From Hofstenia miamia (Eukaryota > Xenacoelomorpha > Acoela): a stretch of 64,000 nt of DNA. Below, piece by piece: positions 23,522 through 36,100 of this stretch. A program made the position numbers and the translations under genes. The stretch lies in assembly GCA_004352715.1 (NCBI GenBank), contig SCFE01000003.1:236363-300362 (forward strand). Reading direction: 5' to 3'. Under the pieces are notes generated by a model. It did no database searches, was not told the origin of the DNA, and saw only the letters and a program-made list of their open reading frames with translations. Numbering within the stretch: position 1 is the stretch's first letter; each line of letters opens with the position of its first letter.

Positions 23522-23834
23522 TGTGATGTTCTCCTTTTTGAAAGTACACAATTCTTCAGCACTAATAGAATTCCACACCTTTTACCTTTCAATAAATACC
23601 AAAGCATTCAAATTACTGCATTCAGTTTAAAACATAAGCAATTCAATTTAAGATAAAATAAAAAATGAAATTAATAATGAAAGCAAATGATAACTAATAC
23701 AATATTTGTTAATAAAATACGACCAAACGTAAAAAAATTATTATAGATTCCAAACGTGGGAAAAGCTATGTACAGAAATTAAAATATATGTCTGACATAA
23801 TGTCTGATTTCTGCTAACGTTATTAAGATTAACA
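23522..23834 (-). mobile_element. Putative 3' LTR of the copia element
   Basis: Begins TGTTAATCTTAATAACG on the minus strand directly after a purine-rich tract. The far end is set only tentatively at a CA near 23522, because the 5' LTR is missing and cannot be compared. Confidence 0.4.
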
Positions 23835-23848
23835 TTCCCTCTTCTTCT
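23835..23848 (-). other. Polypurine tract of the copia element
   Basis: AGAAGAAGAGGGAA on the minus strand, overlapping the end of the RNase H frame and immediately before a TG. This is the usual position of the plus-strand primer. Confidence 0.6.
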
Positions 23849-24362
23849 ATAGCATCTCCAATAGTAAGGAAACGTTTTTACTTCCATGTTTTGTAAGAGG
23901 ATCCGCAAGATTTTCTTCTGAATTGACGAAATTTAAAAACCATTCCTCTTTCATAATCCCATCCCTAATGTACATAAAATCAATAATTAACCGTTTTTCT
24001 GATGGGTTTGATGAGCGGTTTTTTACTCCATTAATACGTGACTTACTATCAGAACAGTTCAATGTGAATATTCCTACTCGTAATACTTTTAAATATTTTT
24101 CGCACAAATACAGCTATATCGATAGCAGCGATCATTGTTATAGTCTCTGTACTTCGAGCAACTCGTTGCAACTTTTTTGAAGAGCAAGTAATAACGTCAT
24201 AATGACATACTCACCAAAACTCTTCTCACCAAAAGAAGCATCCGAGTACACTTTAAGACTAGGTAAATTGTTACCACTATTAGTGAAGTGCACCGTTACT
24301 TCCTGATATTTAATATGTATATGAATTAGATTATTAGCTCGTGAAATCTGTGAATTGCTCAA
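23849..24362 (-). pseudogene. copia RNase H
   Basis: Two minus-strand frames: LKVYSDASFGEKSFGEYV (first catalytic aspartate in the D-A-S-F/W context) and, after a frameshift near 24120, LIIDFMYIRDGIMKEEW followed by NSEENLADPLTKHGSKN. The latter is the classic copia C-terminus (I-x-x-R-x-x-I...ENLADILTK). Confidence 0.82.
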
Positions 24363-24368
24363 AAATTG

Positions 24369-25147
24369 TCAAATTGTTGAGAGATTTGCTACGTCAAAGG
24401 AAATATCTGGACGAATATTGGTACTCATACTTAACCATAGCAATTGACCGATTAATGCACTAATCTCACTCTTAATTTCACTTAGCTCCTCTAAGTTATT
24501 ATTATCCAAGCATTGAAGCTTAGAGTTATATTTCGATTGTGACAATTCATACCCTTGATTAGAAACTCTTAATTGCAATCCCAAGAAATTCGACCATTCT
24601 TTGTTTACCAACAATAAAGGCGCCCTGAAGCCGCTGTATTGTCTCTTCTATCCATTGTGACTTTCCAACAATTAAAAAATCATCTACATATATTAATATA
24701 GCTCCTTCAATGGTGTTTGCATCCCCTGAGAACAGAAACAAATGCACGATCAACATATTCTTCCATTTTCTTTCATCATTACCTTAAAGACACTTTCATA
24801 CCATAACTTTGAGGCATCGGAAAGTCCATACACTCTCCAATGTTCAATTTCCATAACGTATTTTGTGGCGTAACAGCCTCAATGGGGGAAATCAAATAAA
24901 TATCACGTTGAATGTTATCACCCTGCAAGAAAGCAGTCTTTATATCTATGAGATCGCCATCTCATATAAACATATTAGCCAATGACAAGAAGATACGAAG
25001 CGATAATCTGGAGCATGTTGGCGAATAAACTTCAGGATTATCTTTGTCCTCAAAACCTCGAGAAACCAATCTGGCTTTTGGATACCAAACATACCTTCCT
25101 TCCATGAAAAAATCCAGCGTGTACTGACAACATTTAAATCTTTCCAA
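24369..25147 (-). pseudogene. copia reverse transcriptase
   Basis: Conserved blocks in order: KARLVSRGFEDKDNPEVYSP near the start, ILIYVDDFLIVG (the YVDD catalytic pair, about 24690), EFLGIAIK/NFLGLQLRVSNQGYEL, and IGQLLWLSMSTNIRPDISF leading into RNase H. Several shifts break the frame, but every block expected of a copia enzyme is present. Confidence 0.87.
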
Positions 25148-26261
25148 TCTGCACTTGGAACTATTACTTCTTTAAAAATATTATTTATGTGCCAACTAGG
25201 CAATTCCCCTAATTTAGCATCCGCATGCACATCTTGATTATTCTCATTAACCGTTTTGTGAACATTCTCTATGCCATACCTCTGTGCTACATTACGTGTT
25301 CTTTTGGGGTACCGAGATTCATTTGAACTCTGAGTTGTAGAGTCTGTTGAAACTTCATTTTTTATCTTCGGAATTAGAATCGTCAGTTTGATAACATTCT
25401 GCATCTTCATTATCTTTGCCATGTGCTAGCTTATTCGACTTTTCTTCATCAACAACGTCTACTCCTGTCTCAGTACCAAAGGGTGGTATGAATCGCAAAG
25501 TAGAATGGTGACATCTTATATATTTGCTGCCATTCTTCACGAGTATCTCCTTACTATCATTTCCAATGACAACACCTGGACCATGCCAAGACTTACCATC
25601 TCTAGATCTGTAATAAACTTTAGACCTGACTATAAAGTTTCCTTCTTGAGGTCGGTTATTTCGCAAAAGTGCCCGCCTAATTCTGTCACTCGAATCTGCT
25701 TGGGTAAACGCAACACGCACCCTACTAAGTAAATTGATATGTTGTCCAACAACTGTAGACATGGAAAATTCTCTCATTGCTGGTAGTTCGTCATCTAAAA
25801 CTGAATTAATAACGGCATTGCATCCATATTCTATTTGAAAGGGCGAAAAACCATCCTTATTTGCCATTGAGTTCTTTGCAAAAACCGAATATTTAAGTAG
25901 TTCAGTTGCACTAATTCGTAGTTCATCAATTGACACTTTCCTAGCAGTTTCCTTTACGACTGAATTATGCCTTTCAACAATTCCGTTGCTAAATGCAGCA
26001 TATGCTGCAGTCACTTTGTGATCAATATTTGAGGATTTCGCACATCTCTGTAAAACCTGATGAAGCAAATTCACCATCATTGTCGGCAAGCAATTGTTTA
26101 CTTGATCCAAAAGTCATAATCCATTCAGATATTATTGCACGTTGCTCAGTATCTGACTCTTTATTTTCCAATGGAATTGCTAAGCTGAATCTTGAGAACA
26201 GATCAATAATATGTAGAACCCACTGGGGTTTTCGATTTTGCAAATTATCAAGCCAGAACAA
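25148..26261 (-). pseudogene. copia integrase and C-terminal linker
   Basis: The core has VLHIIDLFSRF (first aspartate) and LLADNDGEF (second). After a frameshift near 26030 come AAYAAFSNGIVERHN (third catalytic residue, E of VERHN) and the C-terminal WHGPGVVIGNDSKEILV and KYIRCHHSTLRF modules. A hydrophilic linker with SRYPKRTRNVAQRY then leads to the reverse transcriptase. The frame 25355-26110 is still open for 251 codons. Confidence 0.87.
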
Positions 26262-26419
26262 GTGCTACAAAATGATTAAATTATTTCGACAAAGGAAGAG
26301 ACAATAGGATTGAGTTTAGGTTTAGAAGACAATTGACAAATTTGACATCCTTCTATAACTTTATCAACAAGAGCTTTATTGTACGTAACATTCGCAGTAT
26401 CCAATAGCCAGATTAATTT

Positions 26420-26641
26420 CTAAGTAGGAGGATTTCCAAATTGCTTATGCAATTTGATGAGCTGTTTTTTATCCAATATACGATTTTTACTCAATATATT
26501 TGTAATATAAGCAATGCTTCCTGTTTCATTATTTGAACATAACTTTAAACTGTAGTGACCACTGTGTGTTATGATAAGCTTTTGCGATCCACCATCTTTA
26601 AATAAAATTTCATCTGTTCTTGTATCTATTTTTTCTTCCAT
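26420..26641 (-). pseudogene. copia protease end and pre-integrase (zinc) domain
   Basis: ILDKKQLIKLHKQFGNPPT resembles the LHK-x-[LF]-GH start of the pre-integrase zinc domain. The cysteines further on are not in this frame. Upstream residues (MEEKIDTRTDEILF; HSGHYSLKL) continue the C-terminal protease region. Confidence 0.65.
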
Positions 26642-27259
26642 TGTTTTTAGTGAACTTAGCGATACAAGCAGTGGCAGTGTACCCTCAATAATTTGTATGT
26701 TAAGAAAACTGTTTTGATCATTAATGACAACAGGTAAGCGGACCTCAAATTTAGCTTTGCTTATTTCACCACCACCAAAAATAAATGCTGCAGAAGAATT
26801 TGTGACATTCCGATCTTATTTACATAGACCAACAAAATTAAGATATCTGGTTAACCATATTGTACCGGCAACAGTGCGTGTAAATGCTGTGTCAATTATA
26901 CGAAATGACGCTTCAACTTTTACAGTATTACTTTTGCTTGATATTGCATATATAAAATATGTATCTTCCTTGTCTGTACGAGTAGTATCTGCAGTAGAAT
27001 CACTAGTAACATTAATACTATTCGAACTAATCATATTTTCATTTTTATGTAGACAATTGTAGAACCAATGCATAAATGAATCACACACACGACACCGACT
27101 ATCCTTACTTGGTCCACCACCAGGACGCCGTCGATTATTAAATGGTCTTTTAAAAGATCGAGTTCCGCGACCACTTTGTCGTCCGTACAATGCTGCTTCA
27201 TGATAAAATGCTGCCTCAGTTTTAATTTCTGTATTCATTACTGAAGAGTTATCAGACAA
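26642..27259 (-). pseudogene. copia gag zinc knuckle and aspartic protease
   Basis: CRVCDSFMHWFYNC is a perfect C-x2-C-x4-H-x4-C nucleocapsid knuckle preceded by an R/G-rich segment. IIDTAFTRTVAG follows, with DTA at the protease active-site position as in several copia lineages. After a frameshift near 26860 another frame reads FIFGGGE and IIEGTLPLLVSLSSL, the protease C-terminal half. Confidence 0.82.
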
Positions 27260-27475
27260 TTAAGAGAACATACGAATTGAGAACTGTTTTAACTGAATCA
27301 AATTCTAACGTTGATCCAGCAAGCACTATTCTTCGTTCCTGTTCTTTAAGATTAGATTTATAAAGCAACACTGCCCCTAAAATATTATTGCTCATCGTCA
27401 TTTTGTGTTCCTTTAGTTGAGCAATGAGATGTTCCATTTCTAAAATAAAGTCCCTCATTGATCGACCTTGTTGTC
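27252..27475 (-). pseudogene. copia gag, C-terminal part
   Basis: RSMRDFILEMEHLIAQLKEH, then LLYKSNLKEQERRIVLAG. This matches the copia gag pattern (F-x-E-x-L-x-x-L; LL-x-S-x-L-x-x...). The N-terminal gag half and the 5' LTR are absent beyond 27475. Confidence 0.7.
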
Positions 27476-28531
27476 AGCATGCACAGAGGCAATAAGCTAG
27501 AGTTAAGGTTGAAAGTAATGTGATGTATAACAAATAAAGTGAACATTGTGTTAGTTTATTGTTTGTTTTGTTTCTTAGTTTCATTTTTTAATAAAGTCAT
27601 AGTTTGATGTGTCTTTTAAGTTTAATGCCGTATGTTTTAATTTGAATACATTAAATTTTAATTTGAATTGCTTATATTTTAAATTGATTGTGTTATGGTT
27701 AAATTGAATGGTAAAAAGTGTAGACTTGTCAGTTTGTCAATAACCATCTTTGAGGGTGTCTAGATATTGTAAGTAACTTGTATAATCCAGTAGATATTAT
27801 AAAAACACATGTGCATTGCATGTATTTCAGTATTCTACATGAGTAGTTTGCATTTTTAAGGTACTTGTCCATTTTGTATTTTGTTATAGAAGCGAGCATG
27901 TTTGTAGTACGACATTTGATCATTGATAATGTTCAAAATGCGTTGTTTTTTTTTCAAAAACGTGCTTCTTTTGTGTTCTTCAGGTGTTGTGGACAACATC
28001 ACTAAAAATTTATCGACAGAAATGTTGTTTTTGGTGAAAATATTTTTGGGATAATATAACCCAGAGTTGTGAAAATCAAAATTTTAAATTTCTGTTGGAT
28101 CGAACATATTTTTCCAATTGTATCAAAACAATATTTCTATTTTTAGATGGCCTCCGGTCGTCGCGCATCAATCAGATTACATTTTCCTTCATTTGCTAAA
28201 TATTCAATAATTTTTTGATTTATTCAAATTTTATCAATAATTTAAGAATTTGGCTGAATTGACTAAAAATATTTTCTTGATCTCAGTTAGACCAAAATTA
28301 AAGAAACCCAAAATGTAGTTCCACGATGTTCATCGGTTTTATATTTCATTTGTGTGTATTTAAATTTTTTAATCGTACAAATGATTCAAATTACAATGCA
28401 TTTATCATCTGACCATCAAACAATAACTCCTTTAAACCCTTTCAAATAGTTTATGAAGAAAAATTAACGTAATAATGATTTTAATTCATATCTGTGCAAT
28501 CTTTAAATGAATTTAATATAATTTTAGCTTA
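27476..28531. promoter_or_regulatory. Upstream region of GRIPAP1
   Basis: Between the copia truncation point and the gene. Most is AT-rich. At 28145-28172 a short CpG-containing stretch (GGCCTCCGGTCGTCGCGCATC) stands out against its surroundings and could mark the core promoter or a 5' exon. A TTTTAG at 28522-28527 could be an acceptor for a 5' UTR intron or a spliced leader. No transcription start can be fixed. Confidence 0.3.
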
Positions 28532-28567
28532 ATGGCAACAAAACAAATTTCCCTAAGAAGGCTTTAA
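28532..28567 (+). promoter_or_regulatory. Upstream ORF ending one base before the GRIPAP1 start codon
   Basis: ATG at 28532 opens 11 codons (MATKQISLRRL) closed by TAA at 28565-28567. One base later comes the GRIPAP1 ATG at 28569 in good context (AAAATGG). If the transcript includes it, this spacing would favour termination-reinitiation control. If the transcript begins after 28532 it is irrelevant. Confidence 0.5.
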
Positions 28568-28568
28568 A

Positions 28569-28610
28569 ATGGACGGATCTGTTACACATGAAGAGTTTCA
28601 GCGCATGCAG
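28569..28610 (+). CDS. GRIPAP1: GRIPAP1 exon 1
   Basis: Fourteen codons, MDGSVTHEEFQRMQ. EEFQRMQ is the conserved N-terminal signature and fixes the start. Ends phase 0. The intron that follows is only 40 bases. Confidence 0.93.
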
Positions 28611-30009
28611 GTAAAAAATTATTAATCAACCTGTACTTATGTATTTTTAGAATCACATTCTTGATCTTAGAACTGCCAATTATGAATTAAAGGAAGAATT
28701 AAAGCGAGCTGTGAATGGTTTGCATTTTACTGTTGCACTCTAATATATCGATTTTTAGAAAAGGATCGACTAAGTGATAATGTTAAAAAATTAGAAACTG
28801 ACAACTCAAGATACAAGGTATTTGTTAAGTTTACCTTACTGTCTGCATTATTAATTCGAAAATATATTTGAATTTTTTTCTTACAATAATGCTTTAATAT
28901 CGTACACTAGCATTAGTATATTGCTTAATCACGTTTACTCGCATTAATTCAGAAGTGTTACTCTAATATCGGAAACGGTTTTTGTTCAAAACACGAATTG
29001 TGTTATTATATATATATATATATATATTTCAGATTCCATAATACCAAACAATATTTTTATTTTAATATGGCATTTAGTTGCAGGGCTCTTTTCTGCAGCA
29101 ATTAGGAGGCAGAAATTCAAAGAAAGAAAGTGCTATTTTAATTCAAGAAAATGAGTTTTTACAGCAGAAAATGCAGCAACAAGAAGAAAGCTTCCAGATG
29201 CAGTTACAAATCATGAATGACGAATTGTCGAAGGTTTTTAATTGTTGTATAAATTGATCTAAAATTTAAGTCTGATAAATATTATTTATATCAATGTGCC
29301 CTGGTTGTTTTTAGAGTATTATGCCCCTGTTTTACTAGATGTACATTAATGTATTAATGATTGAATATTTTTGATTTCTACGACCGACAATGTATATTTT
29401 TTAGCCGATCCCCTATATTTTATTTGTTTTTTAGTTATCTTGTTTTAGCTGCGTGAGGAAAACACATCACTTCTGAAGAAAACTGACAAAACTGAACAGA
29501 ACTCTTCAAATGACGCCGAAATTCGACGCCTTCTTGCGGAGAATGCGGTTCTTAAAAAGCAAATAGGTAATTTTCATATAGTTTTAGTCTGTTTAAGGTC
29601 ATAGTCCGATTACATCTTCAATAAACACATTTTAACAGGTTAGTTCATAGTATTTTTATTCCAATTTCGCAAACTTTACGTGTGCCATTTCAACTTAACA
29701 TTTCAAATCAGTTTGAATGTGCCACATTTCAGGCTTTATTTTTGTTAAATTTGTATTACAGATTAACTTAAAATTTCCAAATTGATTCATTTGAAATGTT
29801 CATATAATTATTTAAATTGTACTATCGATTCCCTCCTTTAAAATATTCAATATTTAAAGTCAAGCAGTGCTTAAATTTATTAAATTGCGGTTAACAGATG
29901 TCAACACGTTTTGTTAAATTCTATCATTAATTTCGTTTTATTGTGAATTTAAACACGAATACTGAAAATAATTACAATGATTGCATTAAACTTTTAAAAC
30001 GTTCTCTAC

Positions 30010-30043
<34 letters not shown>

Positions 30044-30080
30044 NNNNNATTTCACATTAGTATGTTACAAATCACCAATA

Positions 30081-30143
<63 letters not shown>

Positions 30144-33100
30144 ATTTGTATATAAATTTCGACATTATGTAATTCATAATTAATTAATATTAATACTCGA
30201 AATTAAGGATTTCAATGCTCTTTTTTAATTTATTCAATGTTCTAAATAGGGTTGTCTGTACATCGGTCTCTTCAAAATTTTACGTTTAGTCAAAATTATT
30301 ACTTTTTGATAATATGATTCAGTTCATTTATGATAATGACATCAACAGCTTTGATTTATGCGGTTACATTCTGGACCAGACTTCCTATGACTGTGATTTT
30401 AATCAGATTGTTTCTGATAATTATCTATACGTAATTTATTCAATTTCAATTGATTTGCAAAATGCATCACAAATCAGAATAAATTATTTGTTATAGTGAA
30501 CCAAACGAATTTAGTAAACCTTTGATATGGTAGACTATATAGTACTCCGTCCTACTGTTTTTGGGAAATATGATCTCAATCATTGCACAAACTTTTTATC
30601 GAGAATATTTATCGCTATTAACAATGTAATATTCACTATTGGATACTTGTGCACTAGTCATTATTACATACTTTTCACTGTTCCTAACATATAAATCATA
30701 TTCTTAATATTATGCATATTTCTAGAGTGAGTTCTTTGTCCTAAAAATTTAATTTCATAAAATAATTTCGATGTTTTAATGCTACTTTAGTTTATAGAAA
30801 TATATTCTAAAAAAATTGTTTCCTAGTTGGGGTTGGTCTTGCAAAAATGATCTATCATTATAGTTGATCTGTGCTAGTAGGTCGGTTTTTGGCTTCTGTC
30901 GTATATCAAAGTGAGCTTTTTCTATCTTCTGAATTATTGATATTTCTAACTTTAAAGTTTATTGGTTCTATTTATGCTAATATTAATATTTAACAATTAA
31001 TTATTTCTATTTTAGATGTCATTAACAATCACGAAAGTAACTCTCACCCTTTGGATGGTAAACAACATTTACTTTGTTAATATACTTAATTATTTTGTTA
31101 ATTTAAAATTTTGGGTACCCAGACATTTTAAGTTGTAAAAATTATTCGAAAGTTCTTTCTGATTCAATTATAATTTATCAATGCATGTCAAAATGCTTGG
31201 AACCCTACCAGAAAATATATTTGAAATATTGGCAAGTCCATGGAGATAATGTCCAGTCTTTATATGAGCTTTGCCCACCCCACTCGAGATTTCTGTTTCT
31301 TGATCTTGAACACCATAGCTGCTTATAGAACGTTGACCTTCCAAACTTCTTTGGATTTTCCAACCAGAAAGTCTTGAATATGTGGCTTGTAGATGTCNCT
31401 ATACGTAATTTATTCAATTTCAATTGATTTGCAAAATGCATCACAAATCAGAATAAATTATTTGTTATAGTGAACCAAACGAATTTAGTAAACCTTTGAT
31501 ATGGTAGACTATATAGTACTCCGTCCTACTGTTTTTGGGAAATATGATCTCAATCATTGCACAAACTTTTTATCGAGAATATTTATCGCTATTAACAATG
31601 TAATATTCACTATTGGATACTTGTGCACTAGTCATTATTACATACTTTTCACTGTTCCTAACATATAAATCATATTCTTAATATTATGCATATTTCTAGA
31701 GTGAGTTCTTTGTCCTAAAAATTTAATTTCATAAAATAATTTCGATGTTTTAATGCTACTTTAGTTTATAGAAATATATTCTAAAAAAATTGTTTCCTAG
31801 TTGGGGTTGGTCTTGCAAAAATGATCTATCATTATAGTTGATCTGTGCTAGTAGGTCGGTTTTTGGCTTCTGTCGTATATCAAAGTGAGCTTTTTCTATC
31901 TTCTGAATTATTGATATTTCTAACTTTAAAGTTTATTGGTTCTATTTATGCTAATATTAATATTTAACAATTAATTATTTCTATTTTAGATGTCATTAAC
32001 AATCACGAAAGTAACTCTCACCCTTTGGATGGTAAACAACATTTACTTTGTTAATATACTTAATTATTTTGTTAATTTAAAATTTTGGGTACCCAGACAT
32101 TTTAAGTTGTAAAAATTATTCGAAAGTTCTTTCTGATTCAATTATAATTTATCAATGCATGTCAAAATGCTTGGAACCCTACCAGAAAATATATTTGAAA
32201 TATTGGCAAGTCCATGGAGATAATGTCCAGTCTTTATATGAGCTTTGCCCACCCCACTCGAGATTTCTGTTTCTTGATCTTGAACACCATAGCTGCTTAT
32301 AGAACGTTGACCTTCCAAACTTCTTTGGATTTTCCAACCAGAAAGTCTTGAATATGTGGCTTGTAGATGTCCCACTGTTCATGTTTTCAACATGTTTTAG
32401 CTTGTTAGCGTCGCGAGTTGTGAAATTTGACGGGCGTCCCACCACTTTATTGACCGCATTGTAGAACGAGCTTTTCCTGTCATAATGAATATTTCCGTTA
32501 AGCCCTTTTTTCTGGTGCAATCTAGAACTTTTCGTTTGACTCATTTCCTGAAAATCGTTATGTCTAACAAGTGTAAAAGATGCAATGATTAACTAACACC
32601 AAACAAAAGCGAATGTTCAAAACTATTTAATGGCAGGAAAACTGGATTACAGTATATTACGCGTTCATTAGCCGCAAAGTTACGACTTTTGTAGAATTTG
32701 AAATTGTCAGCCCGTTGTCGGCTTTTAGCAAAAAATAATTAGCTATCCATTGTCTTCAAATCATGATGTTCTTGGGTCTGTCAAAACTTTCCTTTCGTTC
32801 AAAGTTTTCAACTCAGTTTTCACCATCTTCTGTTTTTAGTTCACTGTTTGCTTGTGCGCCACGTCTATAGCTGGTGACATCTTCCCCCATGCATTCTGAC
32901 GGTGACGATAATCTGTATACCAGTGTAATTATTTTTTTCTCATTATTGAAGTGAAAACACAATTTTCCAGGGGCTACGGAATTGCCCGCCATTTCCCAAT
33001 GATTACTCTTTAAATATTGCAATATCATGTTTAGGGCAGTCTTATGCGGTATTGTGGTTAATAATGAAAAGAATACTTCTATTTCTAAATGTGTTTGTTT

Positions 33101-36100
33101 CAAATATTGACATATAAAATTTTAAGAACGCATTTCAAATAATGTTTAGAAGTACTTCATGAATATGTTTTGATAGGTGGCCGTCTTCTTAGGAAAACCT
33201 TCTTAAAAATTGTATGTTACCGTTGGAGGTTCATTGTAGTTGTCAGAATTTTGTGTGAACAACACATCGTCAGCAGATTTCTTTCTTATTTTTTAAGACA
33301 TATAGAGTGGATGTATAATTTTTTAGGTGTTCTAATGGAAAGTATAATTAATTTTGGAGATAATGAACTTTAAATTTAAGTATGTGTTAATTATATATAT
33401 ATATATATTATAAAAAGTTTTCATTCCCGTAAGAATATTTTTACAAATGGAAATAGGAAATTTATATGCATGTATATGTTCATAAATATTTATAAATATG
33501 TTGGAAATTCTTCTTTACCTATATATTGAATTGCTGCTGGAACGAAAGTTTTAGTATATAATGCTTTTTGTGATAATGTTGATCTTAGTATTGTCCATCG
33601 TGCTTTTAAGAAATCTTTCATTTAAAGGATGATTAGGATCATCGATTATCTTTTTTGATTGTTTTTAAAATTGCGATTTGAAGGCGTTATTGACAATTGA
33701 AAATAGATATTTGTTCAATTTTGAAATTTAGCGAATAATTTAATAAGTCCTTTAATGTTCTTTTTCGTTAATCCTGGTACAAACATTTCATATAGATAAT
33801 TTGGCTTAATTAACATATTGAAGATATAAAATTTTTGTTCATTCTTCATATAATTTAGTACATATGAAACTGATGATATAATAAAATTTGCTTTTTTAAT
33901 AGATTCCACATGTTCATCCTATTTATTATTGATTTATATGCCTAAATATGTCACACTCTTTGTTATTGGTATTGAATGTTCATTAATTTGGATTTTTATA
34001 TTGATGTTTTTTTATGGTATGATGTACAAAAATTATTTCACACAATTTGCTTAATTCAAATACTTCTGTTATTGTCTTACACATAATGAAGTATGTACAC
34101 ACAATACATACACTAAACATATTTCGGAAACTTTCTGGTGACCCAAGTATTTTTAGAATTCAGAAAATATTTTTCAGCTTTTGATGTTATTAGCTTACCC
34201 AAAACTCTTGTATCGTCAGAATATTTCTTTATATCAATATTTGTATAATTAACAATATTTGAATTGATTTTATCAGTCTATGCTGTAAAGAGCGGGCCAC
34301 TAAGTGGTCCTCCTTATGGAACTCCGACAAATACGTCCTGTTGCTTAGTTCTGTTTTCCAAATTTGATTCATTGCTTGAAATATAGAAATAATTGTTTTA
34401 TCCATTTGCATAATTATTTTTATATTTGATGTATTTGGTGTAGTAATTTTTTTGAAGTAGGATATTAGAGGCACTTAAATACATCAATGAGTGTCACCCT
34501 TGCTAAGAGTTTTGGCTGTTGAATCTATTGTACATAATAAAACATCTGTCGAATTTATCTTCTTTTATATGCAAATTACAGTGGATCCATAATAATTTTC
34601 ATTTCATCTTGAAACTTTTCTATCTAAAATTTTTCCAATCATTAGCTTTACTGCCATTGGTCGAACACCTTTGGGATCATTTATTTCAGTGATTCCAGGT
34701 CTTTTTGGTATTGGTGTTATTAAAGCATGTTCAGGATAGTCATAATATTCAAATGAATAATTAAATATTTGTGTTGACAATTCCTTGCTACATGTTTTGA
34801 ACATCCAATTTGGAATTTGGTGAAGAAACTTTGATCTTTCGAAATTCTTTCTAAGCATTTATTTCACTTACATTCATTAAAATTCTTAGAGTTTTTTTAT
34901 AATTAAGTCATTATTGTCCAAATGCTGATCTTCGTTGTATCTTGCAAAATATGCATTTAAATCATTCCCTTCATTCAGATTAATTTACTATTCTTTCGAT
35001 GCTTCAGTTTTCTTTTTATTTCAGATTGAAGTTCGTTTATAGATAAATTTGAAAATTGTCTTTCTGTAATTTTTTAACTAAATGTGTAATTTCCTTTTGT
35101 AATTTGTTTCTTAAATATTTGTCATTGTTTTTAATAGCTCTTAGGTTTATTTCTAACAAGTTTTGTAAGCTTCTCATCCTTAATTCTAGTATATGACGTA
35201 GTTTTATAATTAAAATTGTTTCTGCATTTTTCAATAGTGAATAAAATATATTCTTCAATAACTTGTGCTTGGTTTGTGATATTGTAATCATTTAAATATT
35301 CTTTCCAATTTGTTGTTTGTTAATCATATCTTAGCCTTTCAATATCATAATCATTATAATCTTTATCTAATTATACCTCTGCGTGAAATTTTGTATTGAC
35401 AATTATAAAGTGGTTTAATTTCTATTGCATAATAATACATAATGCTAACATTTCCAATGGGAACGAGAATTTCACATTCATATTCATTAATATTTGTAAG
35501 ATGCATTGCATCAATTTGACTTTTTGATGACATAAATGTTGGGAAGTTTACTAAATTTGTTAACCCTAATACCTCTGCGCATTTGATTATTTTTTGGTTT
35601 GCATCTCCACAAATAATGATGAAACCTCTAGGATATTTTTCCATGCAATTACTTATTTGTGTTCTTAGTTATTTTTCCATGCTTTTATTTCTCTTTGGTG
35701 GGCAGTATATAGTTATCATTATGATATCTGTACAATGTGTTCGTATAGCTCAATATTTGAACAAGATAGTGTCATTAGTCATTAAGATTTTCGGAAAGTG
35801 AAAACTGCAATCTTGCCTAATATATTTAAGTAAATTTCCTCCTCCGTTTTATTTAAATTTATTTATATCTCTATTACTACGTAATAGATGATACCTGGAT
35901 TTCCATAAATTTTGGTAACCATCCATTGATATTGTGGCTTAAAATTTTTGGTTAAGTTTGCCTTGTAATATTTTTATTCTTAGCGCTTTGTTTCGATTTA
36001 CTATTGTAATTACGTTTTATTCGTCATATTCCTGAAATTTAAATTTTATTCGAACTATTTCCAACGCGTTTATATAAATTTTAATTAAAAACTCTTAAAT

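Larger units (their letters stand above)
23522..27475 (-). mobile_element. Ty1/copia-type retrotransposon, 5'-truncated and frameshifted
   Basis: Minus-strand order is gag, zinc knuckle, protease, pre-integrase, integrase, reverse transcriptase, RNase H, polypurine tract and 3' LTR. Integrase before reverse transcriptase is the copia order. The 5' end is cut inside gag near 27475. Stops and frameshifts separate most domains, so it is inactive. The integrase C-terminal module (WHGPGVVIG...YIRCH) is of the kind seen in copia lineages of aquatic invertebrates, which is an impression and not a classification. Confidence 0.88.

Noticed and set aside
25505-26307. Plus-strand ORFs over the copia element
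   Set aside because: Shadows of the minus-strand integrase, which has recognisable catalytic motifs.
29943-30155. 70-residue ORF ending in IYIYIY
   Set aside because: Reads TA microsatellites and a 5-N gap.
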